Source: Pseudonocardia alaniniphila (GTDB lineage Bacteria > Actinomycetota > Actinomycetes > Mycobacteriales > Pseudonocardiaceae). From it: a DNA stretch of 64,000 bases. The DNA is taken from assembly GCF_022524485.1 (NCBI RefSeq), contig NZ_JAKXMK010000046.1, positions 1 through 64,000 of the forward strand. The letters run 5' to 3'. Shown piece by piece: positions 15,719 through 23,784 of this stretch (positions within the stretch are counted from its first letter, which is position 1; every line of letters starts with the position of its first letter). Below the pieces are notes generated by a model. The model ran no database searches. It saw nothing but the letters and a program-made list of their open reading frames with translations, and was not told where the DNA came from. Position numbers and translations under genes: made by a program.

Positions 15719-17698
15719 CTACCCCCCGTTCCCCAGCGCGAGGAACGGGGCGAGCGCGTCGGGGTTCTGGAGGGCGCCCCGGCTCACGGCCTTCTCCGGG
15801 GCCACGCCTGCCAGGATCTTCTTCACCGGAACCTCGCATTTCTTGCCGTTGAGGGTGCGCGGCACGGCCTCGACGACGATGAAGCGGTCGGGCACATGAC
15901 GGGGCGACAGTTCGGTCCGCAGGGCACGCCGCAGCGCCGGCTCGACGTCCTCCAGTGACGCTCCCGGCGCCAGCACGACGAAGCAGAGCAGGGCACCCTC
16001 GCCGTGGGTGCCGAGTTGAGTGGTGTCGATCACCAGGGAGTCGACGATCTCGTCGAAACCCTCCACCACCGCGTAGAAGTCGGCCGTGCCCATCCGGACG
16101 CCGCCGCGGTTGAGGGTGGAGTCGCTGCGGCCGTAGATCACGTACGAGCCGCGCGGCGTGACACGCAGCCAGTCGCCGTGGCGCCAGACCCCGGGGAAGT
16201 CCTCGAAGTAGGCCTCGCGCAGCCGGGTGCCGTCCGGGTCGTTCCAGAACGACACCGGCATCGACGGCATCGGCCGGGTGATCACCAGCTCGCCCACCTC
16301 GTCGATGAGCTCCTTGCCGGACTCGTCGTAGGCAGCGACGGCAGCACCGAGGGACGCGCAGGAGATCTCCCCGAGCCACACGGGGACGGTCGGTGCCGCG
16401 CCGACGAACGCGGCGCACACGTCCGTGCCGCCCGACACCGAGCAGATCTGGATGTGCTCGCCGACCGCGTCGGCGATCCACCGGAAGCCCTCCACCGACA
16501 ACGGCGCACCGGTGGACCCGATCGCCGTGAGCGAGCCGAGCTCGTACCGGTCTCGGGGCCGGAGCCCGGCCTTGAGACACGACTGGACGAACGGCGCCGA
16601 CACCCCGAAGTACGTGACGTCGTGCCGCTCCGCCAGCGCCCACAACGCACCGAGGTCGGGGTGGCCCGGACTGCCGTCGAACAAGACGATGGTGGTGCCC
16701 ACCAGCAGCCCGCCGATGAGCAGGTTCCACATCATCCAGCCGGTGGTGGTGAACCAGAAGAAGCGTTGGCCCGGGCCGAGCTCCATCTGCAGCCCGAGCG
16801 CCTTCACGTGCTCCATGACGATTCCGCCGTGGCCGTGCACGATGCCCTTGGGCAGGCCGGTGGTGCCGGAGGAGTACAGCACCCACAACGGGTGGTCGAA
16901 CGGGACGGGCTCGAACTCCAGAGCAGCGTGCGTCGCGGTGAACTCGCTCCACGGCACGGTGCCGTCGAGCGTGGCCGCCTCGTCCAGGTACGGGACCAGC
17001 ACGGTCGCCTTCAGCGTGGGCAGCTGTGCGCGGAGTGCCTCGATCGTCGGACGGACGTCGAACCGCTTCCCGCCGTAGACGTAGCCGTCGACCGCCAGCA
17101 GGACCACCGGCTCGATCTGCGCGAACCGATCGTGGACGGCACGCGCTCCGAAGTCCGGCGAGCACGACGACCAGACGGCGCCGAGGCTGGCGGCAGCGAG
17201 GAACGTCACCAGCGTCTCGACGCTGTTGGGGGCGAGAGCCACGACCCGGTCGCCGCGGCCGACTCCGGAGCGCACCAGACCCGCGCGGGCCCGGCCGACG
17301 AGTTCCCGCAGCTCCGCGTGGGTGACGATGCGCTCCAGGCCGTCCTCCCGCGCGAAGACGACCGCGACGTCGGAGTCCTGGCGGCCCGGGCAAGGGGTGA
17401 GCGCGTGCTCGGCGTAGTTGAGCGTCGCCCCCGGGAACCACTCTGTGCCCGGCATCTCCCGCGAGCCCAGCACGGCGGTCGGCTGCGAGCGGAAGCGAAC
17501 GCCCGCGAACTCGGCGACGGCGGACCAGAAACCCTCGAGATCATCGACGGACCAGGCGTGTAGCGCGGCGTAGTCGGACACGTCGACCCCGCGGTGCTCA
17601 CGCACCCACTCGCAGAACTCGACCATCGGGCCGGCGTGCTCCGGGTCGGGAGTCCACAGCACGGCGGGGATGTCGGACGCAACCATGTCGGCCAGCAT
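15719..17698 (-). CDS. aacS: Acetoacetate-CoA ligase (acetoacetyl-CoA synthetase)
   Basis: A 659-residue adenylate-forming enzyme that activates acetoacetate with ATP and CoA in ketone-body and leucine metabolism. The N-terminus PAVLWTPDPEHAGPMVEFCE and the block EWFPGATLNYAEHAL are typical of AacS rather than acetyl-CoA synthetase. The AMP-binding P-loop is LWVLYSSGTTGLPKGIVHGH, followed by WFTTTGWMMWN (AacS signature) and YGRSDSTLNRGGVRMGTADF (A8 region). The catalytic Lys lies in TLNGKKCEVPVKKI near the C-terminus. The start is uncertain: the ATG at 17698 gives the usual length, an ATG lies at 17686, and an upstream TTG at 17827 adds 43 unconserved residues. It follows the dienelactone hydrolase-like gene in the same direction. 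Confidence 0.92.
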   Translation of the reverse strand: MLADMVASDIPAVLWTPDPEHAGPMVEFCEWVREHRGVDVSDYAALHAWSVDDLEGFWSAVAEFAGVRFRSQPTAVLGSREMPGTEWFPGATLNYAEHALTPCPGRQDSDVAVVFAREDGLERIVTHAELRELVGRARAGLVRSGVGRGDRVVALAPNSVETLVTFLAAASLGAVWSSCSPDFGARAVHDRFAQIEPVVLLAVDGYVYGGKRFDVRPTIEALRAQLPTLKATVLVPYLDEAATLDGTVPWSEFTATHAALEFEPVPFDHPLWVLYSSGTTGLPKGIVHGHGGIVMEHVKALGLQMELGPGQRFFWFTTTGWMMWNLLIGGLLVGTTIVLFDGSPGHPDLGALWALAERHDVTYFGVSAPFVQSCLKAGLRPRDRYELGSLTAIGSTGAPLSVEGFRWIADAVGEHIQICSVSGGTDVCAAFVGAAPTVPVWLGEISCASLGAAVAAYDESGKELIDEVGELVITRPMPSMPVSFWNDPDGTRLREAYFEDFPGVWRHGDWLRVTPRGSYVIYGRSDSTLNRGGVRMGTADFYAVVEGFDEIVDSLVIDTTQLGTHGEGALLCFVVLAPGASLEDVEPALRRALRTELSPRHVPDRFIVVEAVPRTLNGKKCEVPVKKILAGVAPEKAVSRGALQNPDALAPFLALGNGG

Positions 17699-17854
17699 GC
17701 AAGCCCGCCGCCCGATCGCGCCAGCGCCGACCGGGGTGATCAGCGACAGGCGCTGCGCGACCGGATCGGGTATGGGCACACGCCCCACCGCAGGGCGCCC
17801 CGGGGAGCGAAAGGTGTGGGTGCGCAAACCATGCCGACGCAGGCCCTCAGCGGC

Positions 17855-18556
17855 TCAGCGAAGGTGGGAGTCGAACCAGTTCAGGGTGCGCTGCCAGGCG
17901 TCGGCCGCGACCTCAGGGTCGTCGTCGAACCGGTAGCCCTTGCGCGGATAGACGACGACGTCGGTGGCCACCTCGGACGAGCTCGCCGCATCGCGGAGCC
18001 TGCTGACGTCGGGGTCCGGCTTCCCGTCGGCCGTCTCTCCGTAGATCCCGAGCCAGGGGCACGTGAGGTCGGGCGCGGCTTCGATGAGGGACGGGAGGCT
18101 CGCAGAGGGCGCGAGCGCAACGCCCTCGCCCGCCACCGTGACCGCGGCACCGAGCCGCCGCTGTGCCGCCACCACCAGAGCGACCGAGCCGCCGAGGTCG
18201 AAGCCGATGACGCCCATCCGGTCGGCGCTGATGTCGTGCTCGGCGAGCCAGCCGAACGCGGTGTCGGTGTCGGCCATGATCTGCTCACCCTCGAGCCGGT
18301 CGACCTGTTGCTGAACCTCGTCGTCGGCCGCGCCGTCGAGTTCGTCGGCGGCGTCGCGGTGGTAGAGGTGCGGTGCGACGCTGAGCCACCCGTCTCCCGC
18401 CAGTCCCTGCACGAGACCACGCACGGCCTCGGTCACGCCCCGCGCCTCGTGGAGGACCACGATCCCTCCTCGGACCGGGCCGTCCGGCTCTGCCACGGTT
18501 AGCCGCAGAGCGCTGCCGTCGACCAGCGGGACGGTCTCCGTCCTGATCTCGGTCAT
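17855..18556 (-). CDS. Dienelactone hydrolase family protein lacking the catalytic Cys and His
   Basis: A 233-residue alpha/beta-hydrolase of the DLH family: GGIVVLHEARGVTEAVRGLV has the Glu that helps activate the nucleophile, and VAPHLYHRDAADE follows. The nucleophile elbow reads GVIGFDLGGSVAL, with Asp where the family has Cys (GYCLGG). The C-terminal His loop reads VVYPRKGYRFDDDPE, with Tyr where AGHxF supplies His. The fold is intact and without frameshift, so this is probably a binding protein or an enzyme with different chemistry. It shares direction with aacS and may be co-transcribed. It is divergent from the aminotransferase gene with a 79-bp gap. Confidence 0.85.
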   Translation of the reverse strand: MTEIRTETVPLVDGSALRLTVAEPDGPVRGGIVVLHEARGVTEAVRGLVQGLAGDGWLSVAPHLYHRDAADELDGAADDEVQQQVDRLEGEQIMADTDTAFGWLAEHDISADRMGVIGFDLGGSVALVVAAQRRLGAAVTVAGEGVALAPSASLPSLIEAAPDLTCPWLGIYGETADGKPDPDVSRLRDAASSSEVATDVVVYPRKGYRFDDDPEVAADAWQRTLNWFDSHLR

Positions 18557-18635
18557 GACGACAAGGGTGTCACGGCGGGAGCTGTGGGAGGGTGGCGGCA
18601 CCACGTTGAGGACGTCACAGACATAGGGTGTCGGC

Positions 18636-19688
18636 ATGCCGTTGATTCGCCCCGACCTCGACACGCTCCCGGCCTACGTGCCAGGCCGCGCGATCGCCGG
18701 AGCGATCAAGCTCGCAAGCAACGAAGTGTCGCTGCCGCCGACGGCACCCGTGCTCGCCGCGATCGCCGAGGCCGCCGCGGCGGGCAACCGGTACCCGGAT
18801 CTCGCCGTCACCGGTCTCACCGCGCGCCTGGCGGAACACCTCGGTGTGGACACCGGGCGGATCTCCATCGGGTGCGGGTCGGTCAGCCTCTGCCAGCAAC
18901 TGGTGCAGGCCACCTGCCTCGAACCGTCGGACGAGGTGGTGTTCGCGTGGCGCTCGTTCGAGTCCTACCCGATCGTCGCCCACATCGGGGGCGCCACGAT
19001 GCGGCGGGTGCCGCTCGACGCCGACTTCCGCCATGACATCGACGGCATGATCGCGGCGGTCACCCCGAAGACGCGTCTGGTGCTCGTCTGCAGCCCGAAC
19101 AACCCCACGGGCACGGTCGTCACCCGCGCCGAGATGGAGCGGTTGCTCACCGCTGTCGGCCCGGACGTCCTCGTGGCACTGGACGAGGCCTACTTCGAGT
19201 ACGTCGATGACCCCGCCGCTGTCGACGGGATGGCACTGGTCGACGCCTACCCCAACCTCGTCGTGCTGCGGACGTTCTCCAAGGCCTACCGGCTCGCCGC
19301 GCTGCGGGTGGGCTACTCGGTCAGCACGCCCGAGGTTGCGGCGGCCCTGCGAAAGGTCTGCTCGCCGTTCAGCGTGAGCTCCGTGGCGCAGGCCGGTGCG
19401 ATCGCGGCGCTGGACAACGCCGACGAGCTCCTCGCCGCGTGCACGGACGTGAAGAGCGAGCGGATCAGGGTGCGCGATGTGCTGCTGCAGGCCGGCTACC
19501 CCGTGCCGCCGACGCAGGCCAACTTCGTGTGGCTCCCGCTCGGCGAGCGCACCGCACCGTTCGACGCGCACTGCCTGGACAACAAGGTCATCGTCCGCCC
19601 GTTCGCGTCGGACGGGGTGCGAGTGACGGTGTCCGCGCCGGAGGAGAACGACGCCTTCCTGGCCGCGGCACAGTCGTTCGTCGACTGA
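18636..19688 (+). CDS. Histidinol-phosphate / aromatic aminotransferase (class II, PLP)
   Basis: A 350-residue fold-type I aminotransferase. The landmarks are RPDLDTLPAYVPGR at the N-terminus, IKLASNEVSLPP (substrate loop), VCSPNNPTGTVV, the Asp of VALDEAYFEYVDD, the Schiff-base Lys of RTFSKAYRLAALRVGYSVST, and the C-terminal substrate Arg in VIVRPFASDGVRVTV. This form matches the actinobacterial HisC2/Pat group, which transaminates phenylalanine and histidinol phosphate. As I recall, the M. tuberculosis counterpart (Rv3772) lies in the same neighbourhood near the Arg/Ser tRNA genes. It is monocistronic, ending just before a strong two-way terminator. Confidence 0.88.
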   Translation: MPLIRPDLDTLPAYVPGRAIAGAIKLASNEVSLPPTAPVLAAIAEAAAAGNRYPDLAVTGLTARLAEHLGVDTGRISIGCGSVSLCQQLVQATCLEPSDEVVFAWRSFESYPIVAHIGGATMRRVPLDADFRHDIDGMIAAVTPKTRLVLVCSPNNPTGTVVTRAEMERLLTAVGPDVLVALDEAYFEYVDDPAAVDGMALVDAYPNLVVLRTFSKAYRLAALRVGYSVSTPEVAAALRKVCSPFSVSSVAQAGAIAALDNADELLAACTDVKSERIRVRDVLLQAGYPVPPTQANFVWLPLGERTAPFDAHCLDNKVIVRPFASDGVRVTVSAPEENDAFLAAAQSFVD

Positions 19689-19717
19689 CGTAGCTCTCTG
19701 GCCTGCGGTTCCGGAGA

Positions 19718-19762
19718 CACCACGGCCCGGTTCCGACGGGCTGTCGGGACCGGGCCGCGGTG
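19718..19762. terminator. Bidirectional hairpin terminator
   Basis: A 20-bp stem with one mismatch and one G-U pair around the 5-nt loop GGGCT, lying between the convergent aminotransferase and GlsB genes. It can end transcription from both sides. Confidence 0.75.
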
Positions 19763-19777
19763 GTGGTGCGGGTGGAG

Positions 19778-20053
19778 TCAGCGCGTGACGCCACGCCTGC
19801 TGTAGGCCCCCGCCGCGATGGTGACGCCGATGGCGGCGACGATCACTTGCAGGATGAGTTCGATCCAGTCGATTCCACCGGTGCTGGCCACACCGAAGAG
19901 CTTGGCGATGGCCGTGCCGATGAAAGCGGCCACGATCCCGACGAGAATGGTCAGCCAGATCGGGATGTTCTGCTTTCCGGGGGCCACGAGCCGGCCGACG
20001 AACCCGATGATGGCGCCGATGACGATCGCTGTGATGATCCCGGTGATGGTCAC
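19778..20053 (-). CDS. GlsB/YeaQ/YmgE-family stress-response membrane protein
   Basis: A 91-residue protein of three TM helices: TGIITAIVIGAIIGFVGRLV, then APGKQNIPIWLTILVGIVAA, then ELILQVIVAAIGVTIAAGAY. The GxxIGxxAxxxxPGxxxxG layout is the transglycosylase-associated (YeaQ/YmgE) pattern. GGGAG stands before the GTG at 20053. Family members are small envelope proteins induced by stress; molecular function is not known. Confidence 0.88.
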   Translation of the reverse strand: MTITGIITAIVIGAIIGFVGRLVAPGKQNIPIWLTILVGIVAAFIGTAIAKLFGVASTGGIDWIELILQVIVAAIGVTIAAGAYSRRGVTR

Positions 20054-20196
20054 TGCAAACTCCCGAGGTCTCGGCAGGACCGACCCCGCGCGGCCCTGTG
20101 TTGCATTGGGTAGCACGGGGTGAGCGAACCTGCACGTCAGGAGACCGGATGACACCCGAAGTGTTATCGGGTCGCCGCCCACCCTTCGCCTGACTC

Positions 20197-20877
20197 TCAG
20201 GGCTCCAGAACGTATCCCTCACCGCGGACCGTGCGGATCCGCTCCGCGCCGATCTTGCGACGCAGGTAGGAGATGTACACCTGCACGAGATTTGCCGAAG
20301 CAGTCTCGGACCATACGGCGCTGGCGAGGCGATCGGGTGACACGACCTCACCCCGAGTGGCGAGCAACGCCATCAGCATTGCGAATTCCGTGGGCGACAA
20401 CGACACCGCCTGGCCGTCGACCGTGACCTCGCCGAGCTCCGTGTCGACCGTCAGCTCGCCGTGGCGGATCACCGTGTTCTCGACGGCCGTGCCGAGCCGC
20501 AGCCGGAGCCTGATCCGCGCGGCCAGCTCGTCGACGGCGAACGGCCGGAGCAGGTAGTCGTCGCGGTCACCGCGCAGCTGACCGAGCAGGGCCGCCCGGC
20601 GTTCGCGCGGGGTGACCGCGATGACCGCCACGTTCGGCGCCTCGCTCTGGACCGCCGCCAGCACGGCCGCCTGGTCCGGCCCGGGCAGCTCGACATCGAG
20701 CACCAGAAGCCCCGGTTCACGGGAACGGACGGCGTCGAGCACCGCGATGCCGTCGCTGACGGGGCTGATCGACACTCCGTCGGACCGCAGGCTGCGCAGC
20801 ACGGCAGACGACGCGGCCGTCGGGGGTAGCGCCAAGAGGACGTGGTCGTTCGGGGGTACGGACACACGTGTCGGCAT
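20197..20877 (-). CDS. OmpR-type regulator with a degenerate receiver domain
   Basis: About 226 residues. The N-terminal receiver-like domain keeps the phospho-acceptor Asp (GLLVLDVELPGPDQ), but its acidic pocket reads VLLALPPTAAS without the DD pair, and the conserved Lys is Arg (DYLLRPFAVDELAARI). It may therefore be regulated without phosphorylation. The C-terminal winged helix is intact (LSPTEFAMLMALLATRGEVV, then VQVYISYLRRKIGAERIRTV). No kinase gene is adjacent. The start is uncertain: in-frame candidates extend to 20991. It is divergent from the GH16 gene across a palindrome-rich promoter that it may control. Confidence 0.85.
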   Translation of the reverse strand: MPTRVSVPPNDHVLLALPPTAASSAVLRSLRSDGVSISPVSDGIAVLDAVRSREPGLLVLDVELPGPDQAAVLAAVQSEAPNVAVIAVTPRERRAALLGQLRGDRDDYLLRPFAVDELAARIRLRLRLGTAVENTVIRHGELTVDTELGEVTVDGQAVSLSPTEFAMLMALLATRGEVVSPDRLASAVWSETASANLVQVYISYLRRKIGAERIRTVRGEGYVLEP

Positions 20878-20986
20878 CACTGCCGACACGTACGAGGACG
20901 CACCCCCCGGGGGAGCAGCGGGGAGCATCACCCCAAGCTTGTCGGAGTCGGACGCCGATAACAATCGTCTAACGGAGCGACTGTTG

Positions 20987-21060
20987 CTCAAGTTGAGTGG
21001 AACCTCTCAGACAGCTGAGAGGTCGGGTACTCCGAACGGAGTACGGAGGCGCTCCCGTAC
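20987..21060. promoter_or_regulatory. Array of four palindromes in the regulator/GH16 divergent promoter
   Basis: Four inverted repeats lie head to tail: CTCAA-G-TTGAG (20987-20997); CCTCTCAG-ACAG-CTGAGAGG (21003-21022, perfect 8-bp arms); GTACTCCG-AA-CGGAGTAC (21027-21044, perfect 8-bp arms); and GTACGG...CCGTAC (21041-21060, outer 6 bp perfect), sharing GTAC with its neighbour. The array is centred in the 294 bp between the OmpR-type regulator and the GH16 gene and is the probable control site for both. Transcribed toward GH16 it could also fold as tandem hairpins. Confidence 0.6.
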
Positions 21061-21171
21061 GTCCGTCTGAGGGCATTCTGGCGCGTCTGACCGACCTGTT
21101 GGCGCGCACGCGCAACCGTGGCTCTCAGGATTGCTGATCATCCGGCCCCTCCTTCTTTAAGGTTCCGCCCC

Positions 21172-22287
21172 ATGCGACGGACTACCTTCGCTGCGGAAGA
21201 TCGCCCGGAGTCCCCGACCGAGCTGATCGCACGGATCTCCGCAGAGCACGGCTCCCCCACCGTGACGAGCACCGGCCGGCACCGCCGGCCCGGCGGTAGC
21301 GTCGACGCCGTTGTCACGACCGACCCGCTCCCCCAGCGCTCACTGACTCGCAGGCTGGCCCCCCTCGCCATCGGCGCCACGGTGATGCTCATCGCGACCA
21401 CTGTCGCAACCACCCTCCGGCCCGCCGAGGACGCCGAACTCGCCGCCCCCGAGTTGAGCAACGCGATCGTGCAGAACGACCCCGCGACGGCGGTCGACCT
21501 CCCGACTGTTCCGAACCTTCCCATCCCCGACCCGGTCACGGGAGCACCCCCTGCCCCGCAGGACGCTCGCGAGTCCGCGGAGGGCCCCACCTCCACCACC
21601 CAGCACACGCAGAAGAAGCAGGCTCCGCCTCCGGCCCCGCTCGTGAAGCCGGCGGGCGACGGCAAGCAGGCCGGCCTTCTCAAGGGCTGGACCCAGGTCG
21701 GCGGCGACGAGTTCAACGGGAGCATCAGCTCCAAGTGGACTCTCTACGAAGGCGAGGGCCACAGCGGCAACGGCACCCGCAGCGAGAAGGCGGTCACCGT
21801 CGAGAACGGCTCGCTGGTCATTCGCGGCGACTCCGACGGCAACACGGGCGGTATGGCATGGGGCGACAGCCAGCGCTTCGGCAAGTGGGAGATGCGCGCG
21901 AAGTTCCCCGCCGGTGACTCGCAGTACCACCCCGTGCTGATCCTCTGGCCGAGCGACGTCGACTGGCCCGAGGGTGGCGAGATCGACTTCGCCGAGACCA
22001 CCAGCGCGTCCAAGGACGTGTCGTTCTTCCTGCACTACAGCTCGAGCAACCAGCAGAAGTACGCCAAGAAGAACATCGACATCACCCAGTGGCACAACTA
22101 CGCCGTCGAGTGGGTCGACGGCCGGGTCACCGGCTACATCGACGGCGAGAAGTGGTTCGAGAGCACCGACGGCAAGACACTGCCGCCCGGCAAGATGCAC
22201 CCGACGATCCAGCTCGACTACTTCCCCGACGGTGGCTCCCCCAGGCCCACCGAGATGTACGTCGACTACATGCGGATCTACAAGTAG
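21172..22287 (+). CDS. Membrane-anchored glycoside hydrolase family 16 beta-glucanase
   Basis: A 371-residue protein. A 60-residue cytosolic N-terminus precedes a TM anchor (LAPLAIGATVMLIATTVATT, about residues 62-82), then a Pro/Ala/Thr linker (to about residue 180) and a GH16 jelly roll. The catalytic motif GGEIDFAETTSA (ExDxxE) holds nucleophile and acid/base; WGDSQRFGKWEMRAKFPAGD and WHNYAVEWVDGRVTGYIDGE are typical strands. GH16 enzymes cut beta-1,3 or mixed beta-glucans; this one would act outside the membrane on envelope or environmental glucan. The ATG at 21172 follows AAGG; a GTG at 21118 is possible. A strong terminator follows. Confidence 0.9.
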   Translation: MRRTTFAAEDRPESPTELIARISAEHGSPTVTSTGRHRRPGGSVDAVVTTDPLPQRSLTRRLAPLAIGATVMLIATTVATTLRPAEDAELAAPELSNAIVQNDPATAVDLPTVPNLPIPDPVTGAPPAPQDARESAEGPTSTTQHTQKKQAPPPAPLVKPAGDGKQAGLLKGWTQVGGDEFNGSISSKWTLYEGEGHSGNGTRSEKAVTVENGSLVIRGDSDGNTGGMAWGDSQRFGKWEMRAKFPAGDSQYHPVLILWPSDVDWPEGGEIDFAETTSASKDVSFFLHYSSSNQQKYAKKNIDITQWHNYAVEWVDGRVTGYIDGEKWFESTDGKTLPPGKMHPTIQLDYFPDGGSPRPTEMYVDYMRIYK

Positions 22288-22307
22288 TCGCTGACGCATC
22301 GACGTCC

Positions 22308-22346
22308 ACTCGTCCCGCCCGGCGCTCCCCACCGGGCGGGACGAGT
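22308..22346. terminator. Hairpin terminator after the GH16 gene
   Basis: A perfect 15-bp stem (22308-22322 with 22332-22346) around a 9-nt loop, 20 bp after the GH16 stop and followed by CGTTTCC. It lies between GH16 (plus) and the convergent LLM oxidoreductase gene. Confidence 0.8.
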
Positions 22347-22357
22347 CGTTTCCGGGC

Positions 22358-23344
22358 TCATGTCCGGACGGCGGTGAACATCCGGGCGAGCCTCGCGTCC
22401 GAGTCGCGCAGGGCCGAGCGGTCGAACGTCGAGGTCGACACGAGCAGCTCGTCGGCGCCCGTTCGCGCGAGCAGCCCGGCCAGGGCCTCCGCGACCGTCT
22501 CCTCGTCACCGTGCACGGTGCGGTCGACCGCCTCCTCGACGACGCTGCGCTGGCGGGCCGAGAGCGGACGGCCGACGTCGACGGGTTCCAGGGCTGGGAA
22601 CTGCCCCGTGGTGCGAGCGGCCGCAAGCGCCCACGCCTCGGGCAGGGCGAGCGCACGGGCCGCCGCCACCGAGTCGGCCACGAGCACGTCCCGCGACACC
22701 ACGACGTAGGGCTCGGCTCCGGCAGCGCGGACGCGGGCCCGGTAGTCGGCCAGCCCCTCGCCGATCCCCTCGTCGTCGAGCACGGGTCCGCCCAGCACGA
22801 CCGGCAGGCCGGCATCTCCGGCGATCGCCAGACCCCGGCTGGTGGCCAGCACGAACACCGGCACCGGCAGCGCCGGCCGCGGACGCACGGTGACGGGGGC
22901 CGAGCCGTCGAGGTAGGCCCGCAGCTCCGCGAGGTCGGCGGCGAACGTGTCCGGGGCGGCCGAATCGCGCCGCAACGCTCTGCGCACCGGCGGGGTGAAG
23001 CCGAGGGAGCGCCCCACGCCCAGATCGATCCGGCCGGGATACAGCGCCTCGAGCATCGCGAACTGCTCCGCCACCACGAATGGCTGGTGGTTGGGCAGCA
23101 TCACCCCACCCGAGCCGACGCGGATCCGCTCGGTGCGGGCGGCGACAGCCGCGATGAGGACCGGCGGGCTCCCGCTCGCGATCCCGGGGACGGCATGGTG
23201 CTCCGCCACCCAGAACCGGTGGTACCCGAGCTCCTCGGCGCGCCGCGCGCGTTCGACGGTGTGGCGGAGCGCCGCTGCATCGGGCTCCCCGGCCCGCGTG
23301 CGTGAGCGATCCAGGAGCGAGAGCCGGACCTGCGGAAACATCAT
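22358..23344 (-). CDS. LLM-class flavin-dependent oxidoreductase
   Basis: A 328-residue luciferase-like monooxygenase (TIM barrel, FMN or F420). It shows RAEELGYHRFWVAEHHAVPG, RIRVGSGGVMLPNHQPFVVA and PGRIDLGVGRSLGFTPPVRR, the MsnO8/LLM pattern. ATGATG at 23344 begins the conserved segment (FPQVRLSLLDRS); another in-frame ATG lies just upstream (MRVARRV). Reaction and substrate cannot be told from sequence. Confidence 0.88.
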   Translation of the reverse strand: MMFPQVRLSLLDRSRTRAGEPDAAALRHTVERARRAEELGYHRFWVAEHHAVPGIASGSPPVLIAAVAARTERIRVGSGGVMLPNHQPFVVAEQFAMLEALYPGRIDLGVGRSLGFTPPVRRALRRDSAAPDTFAADLAELRAYLDGSAPVTVRPRPALPVPVFVLATSRGLAIAGDAGLPVVLGGPVLDDEGIGEGLADYRARVRAAGAEPYVVVSRDVLVADSVAAARALALPEAWALAAARTTGQFPALEPVDVGRPLSARQRSVVEEAVDRTVHGDEETVAEALAGLLARTGADELLVSTSTFDRSALRDSDARLARMFTAVRT

Positions 23345-23411
23345 CTGGCGCAACACGCGCCGTGCGACACGCATTCCGGACCGCCCCACCACGGGGCGGT
23401 CCGGCGCCAGG

Positions 23412-23633
23412 TCAGCTGATGCGGCGCTTGGTGTGACTCCGGCCGCCACGGCGCGCCGGGGCGAACCCGGGCTGGGGCCCGACGTGGGACGGGTCGGCCT
23501 GCTTGGGCTTCGCCCTGCGGGCGGCGCGGTTGAGCGGCTCCGCCTCGGCGGCGGGCTCGGCTTCGGTGGTGGCTTCCGGAGCGGGCTCGTCGACGAGCTC
23601 CGGCTGCTCGGGACCGGACGACTGCTGGGACAT
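23412..23633 (-). CDS. Small conserved-type hypothetical protein, low complexity
   Basis: 73 residues: an acidic Glu/Ala/Pro-rich first half and a basic second half (LNRAARRAKPKQ, RRGGRSHTKRRIS). There is no hydrophobic segment. A GGAGG six bases before the ATG at 23633 supports translation. The basic tail suggests nucleic-acid or ribosome contact, but no family is recognised. Confidence 0.6.
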   Translation of the reverse strand: MSQQSSGPEQPELVDEPAPEATTEAEPAAEAEPLNRAARRAKPKQADPSHVGPQPGFAPARRGGRSHTKRRIS

Positions 23634-23784
23634 GGGGAACCTCCGAGATCGTGGGGAGTGGGATGAGGGACCGCAGCTCAGAGGATCATCAAGCGAGAGT
23701 ATCCCGGGTACGCGTCCGAGATCTCCCCGGTTTCGTGCCGACCACCCGGCGCACCGAGAGCCCGGCAGACGGCGACGTCGGGTG

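Noticed and set aside
16004-17563. 519-codon plus-strand frame opposite acetoacetyl-CoA synthetase
   Set aside because: Composition is typical of an antisense shadow (Arg, Glu, His, Gly) with no domain; the minus strand has all AMP-ligase motifs.
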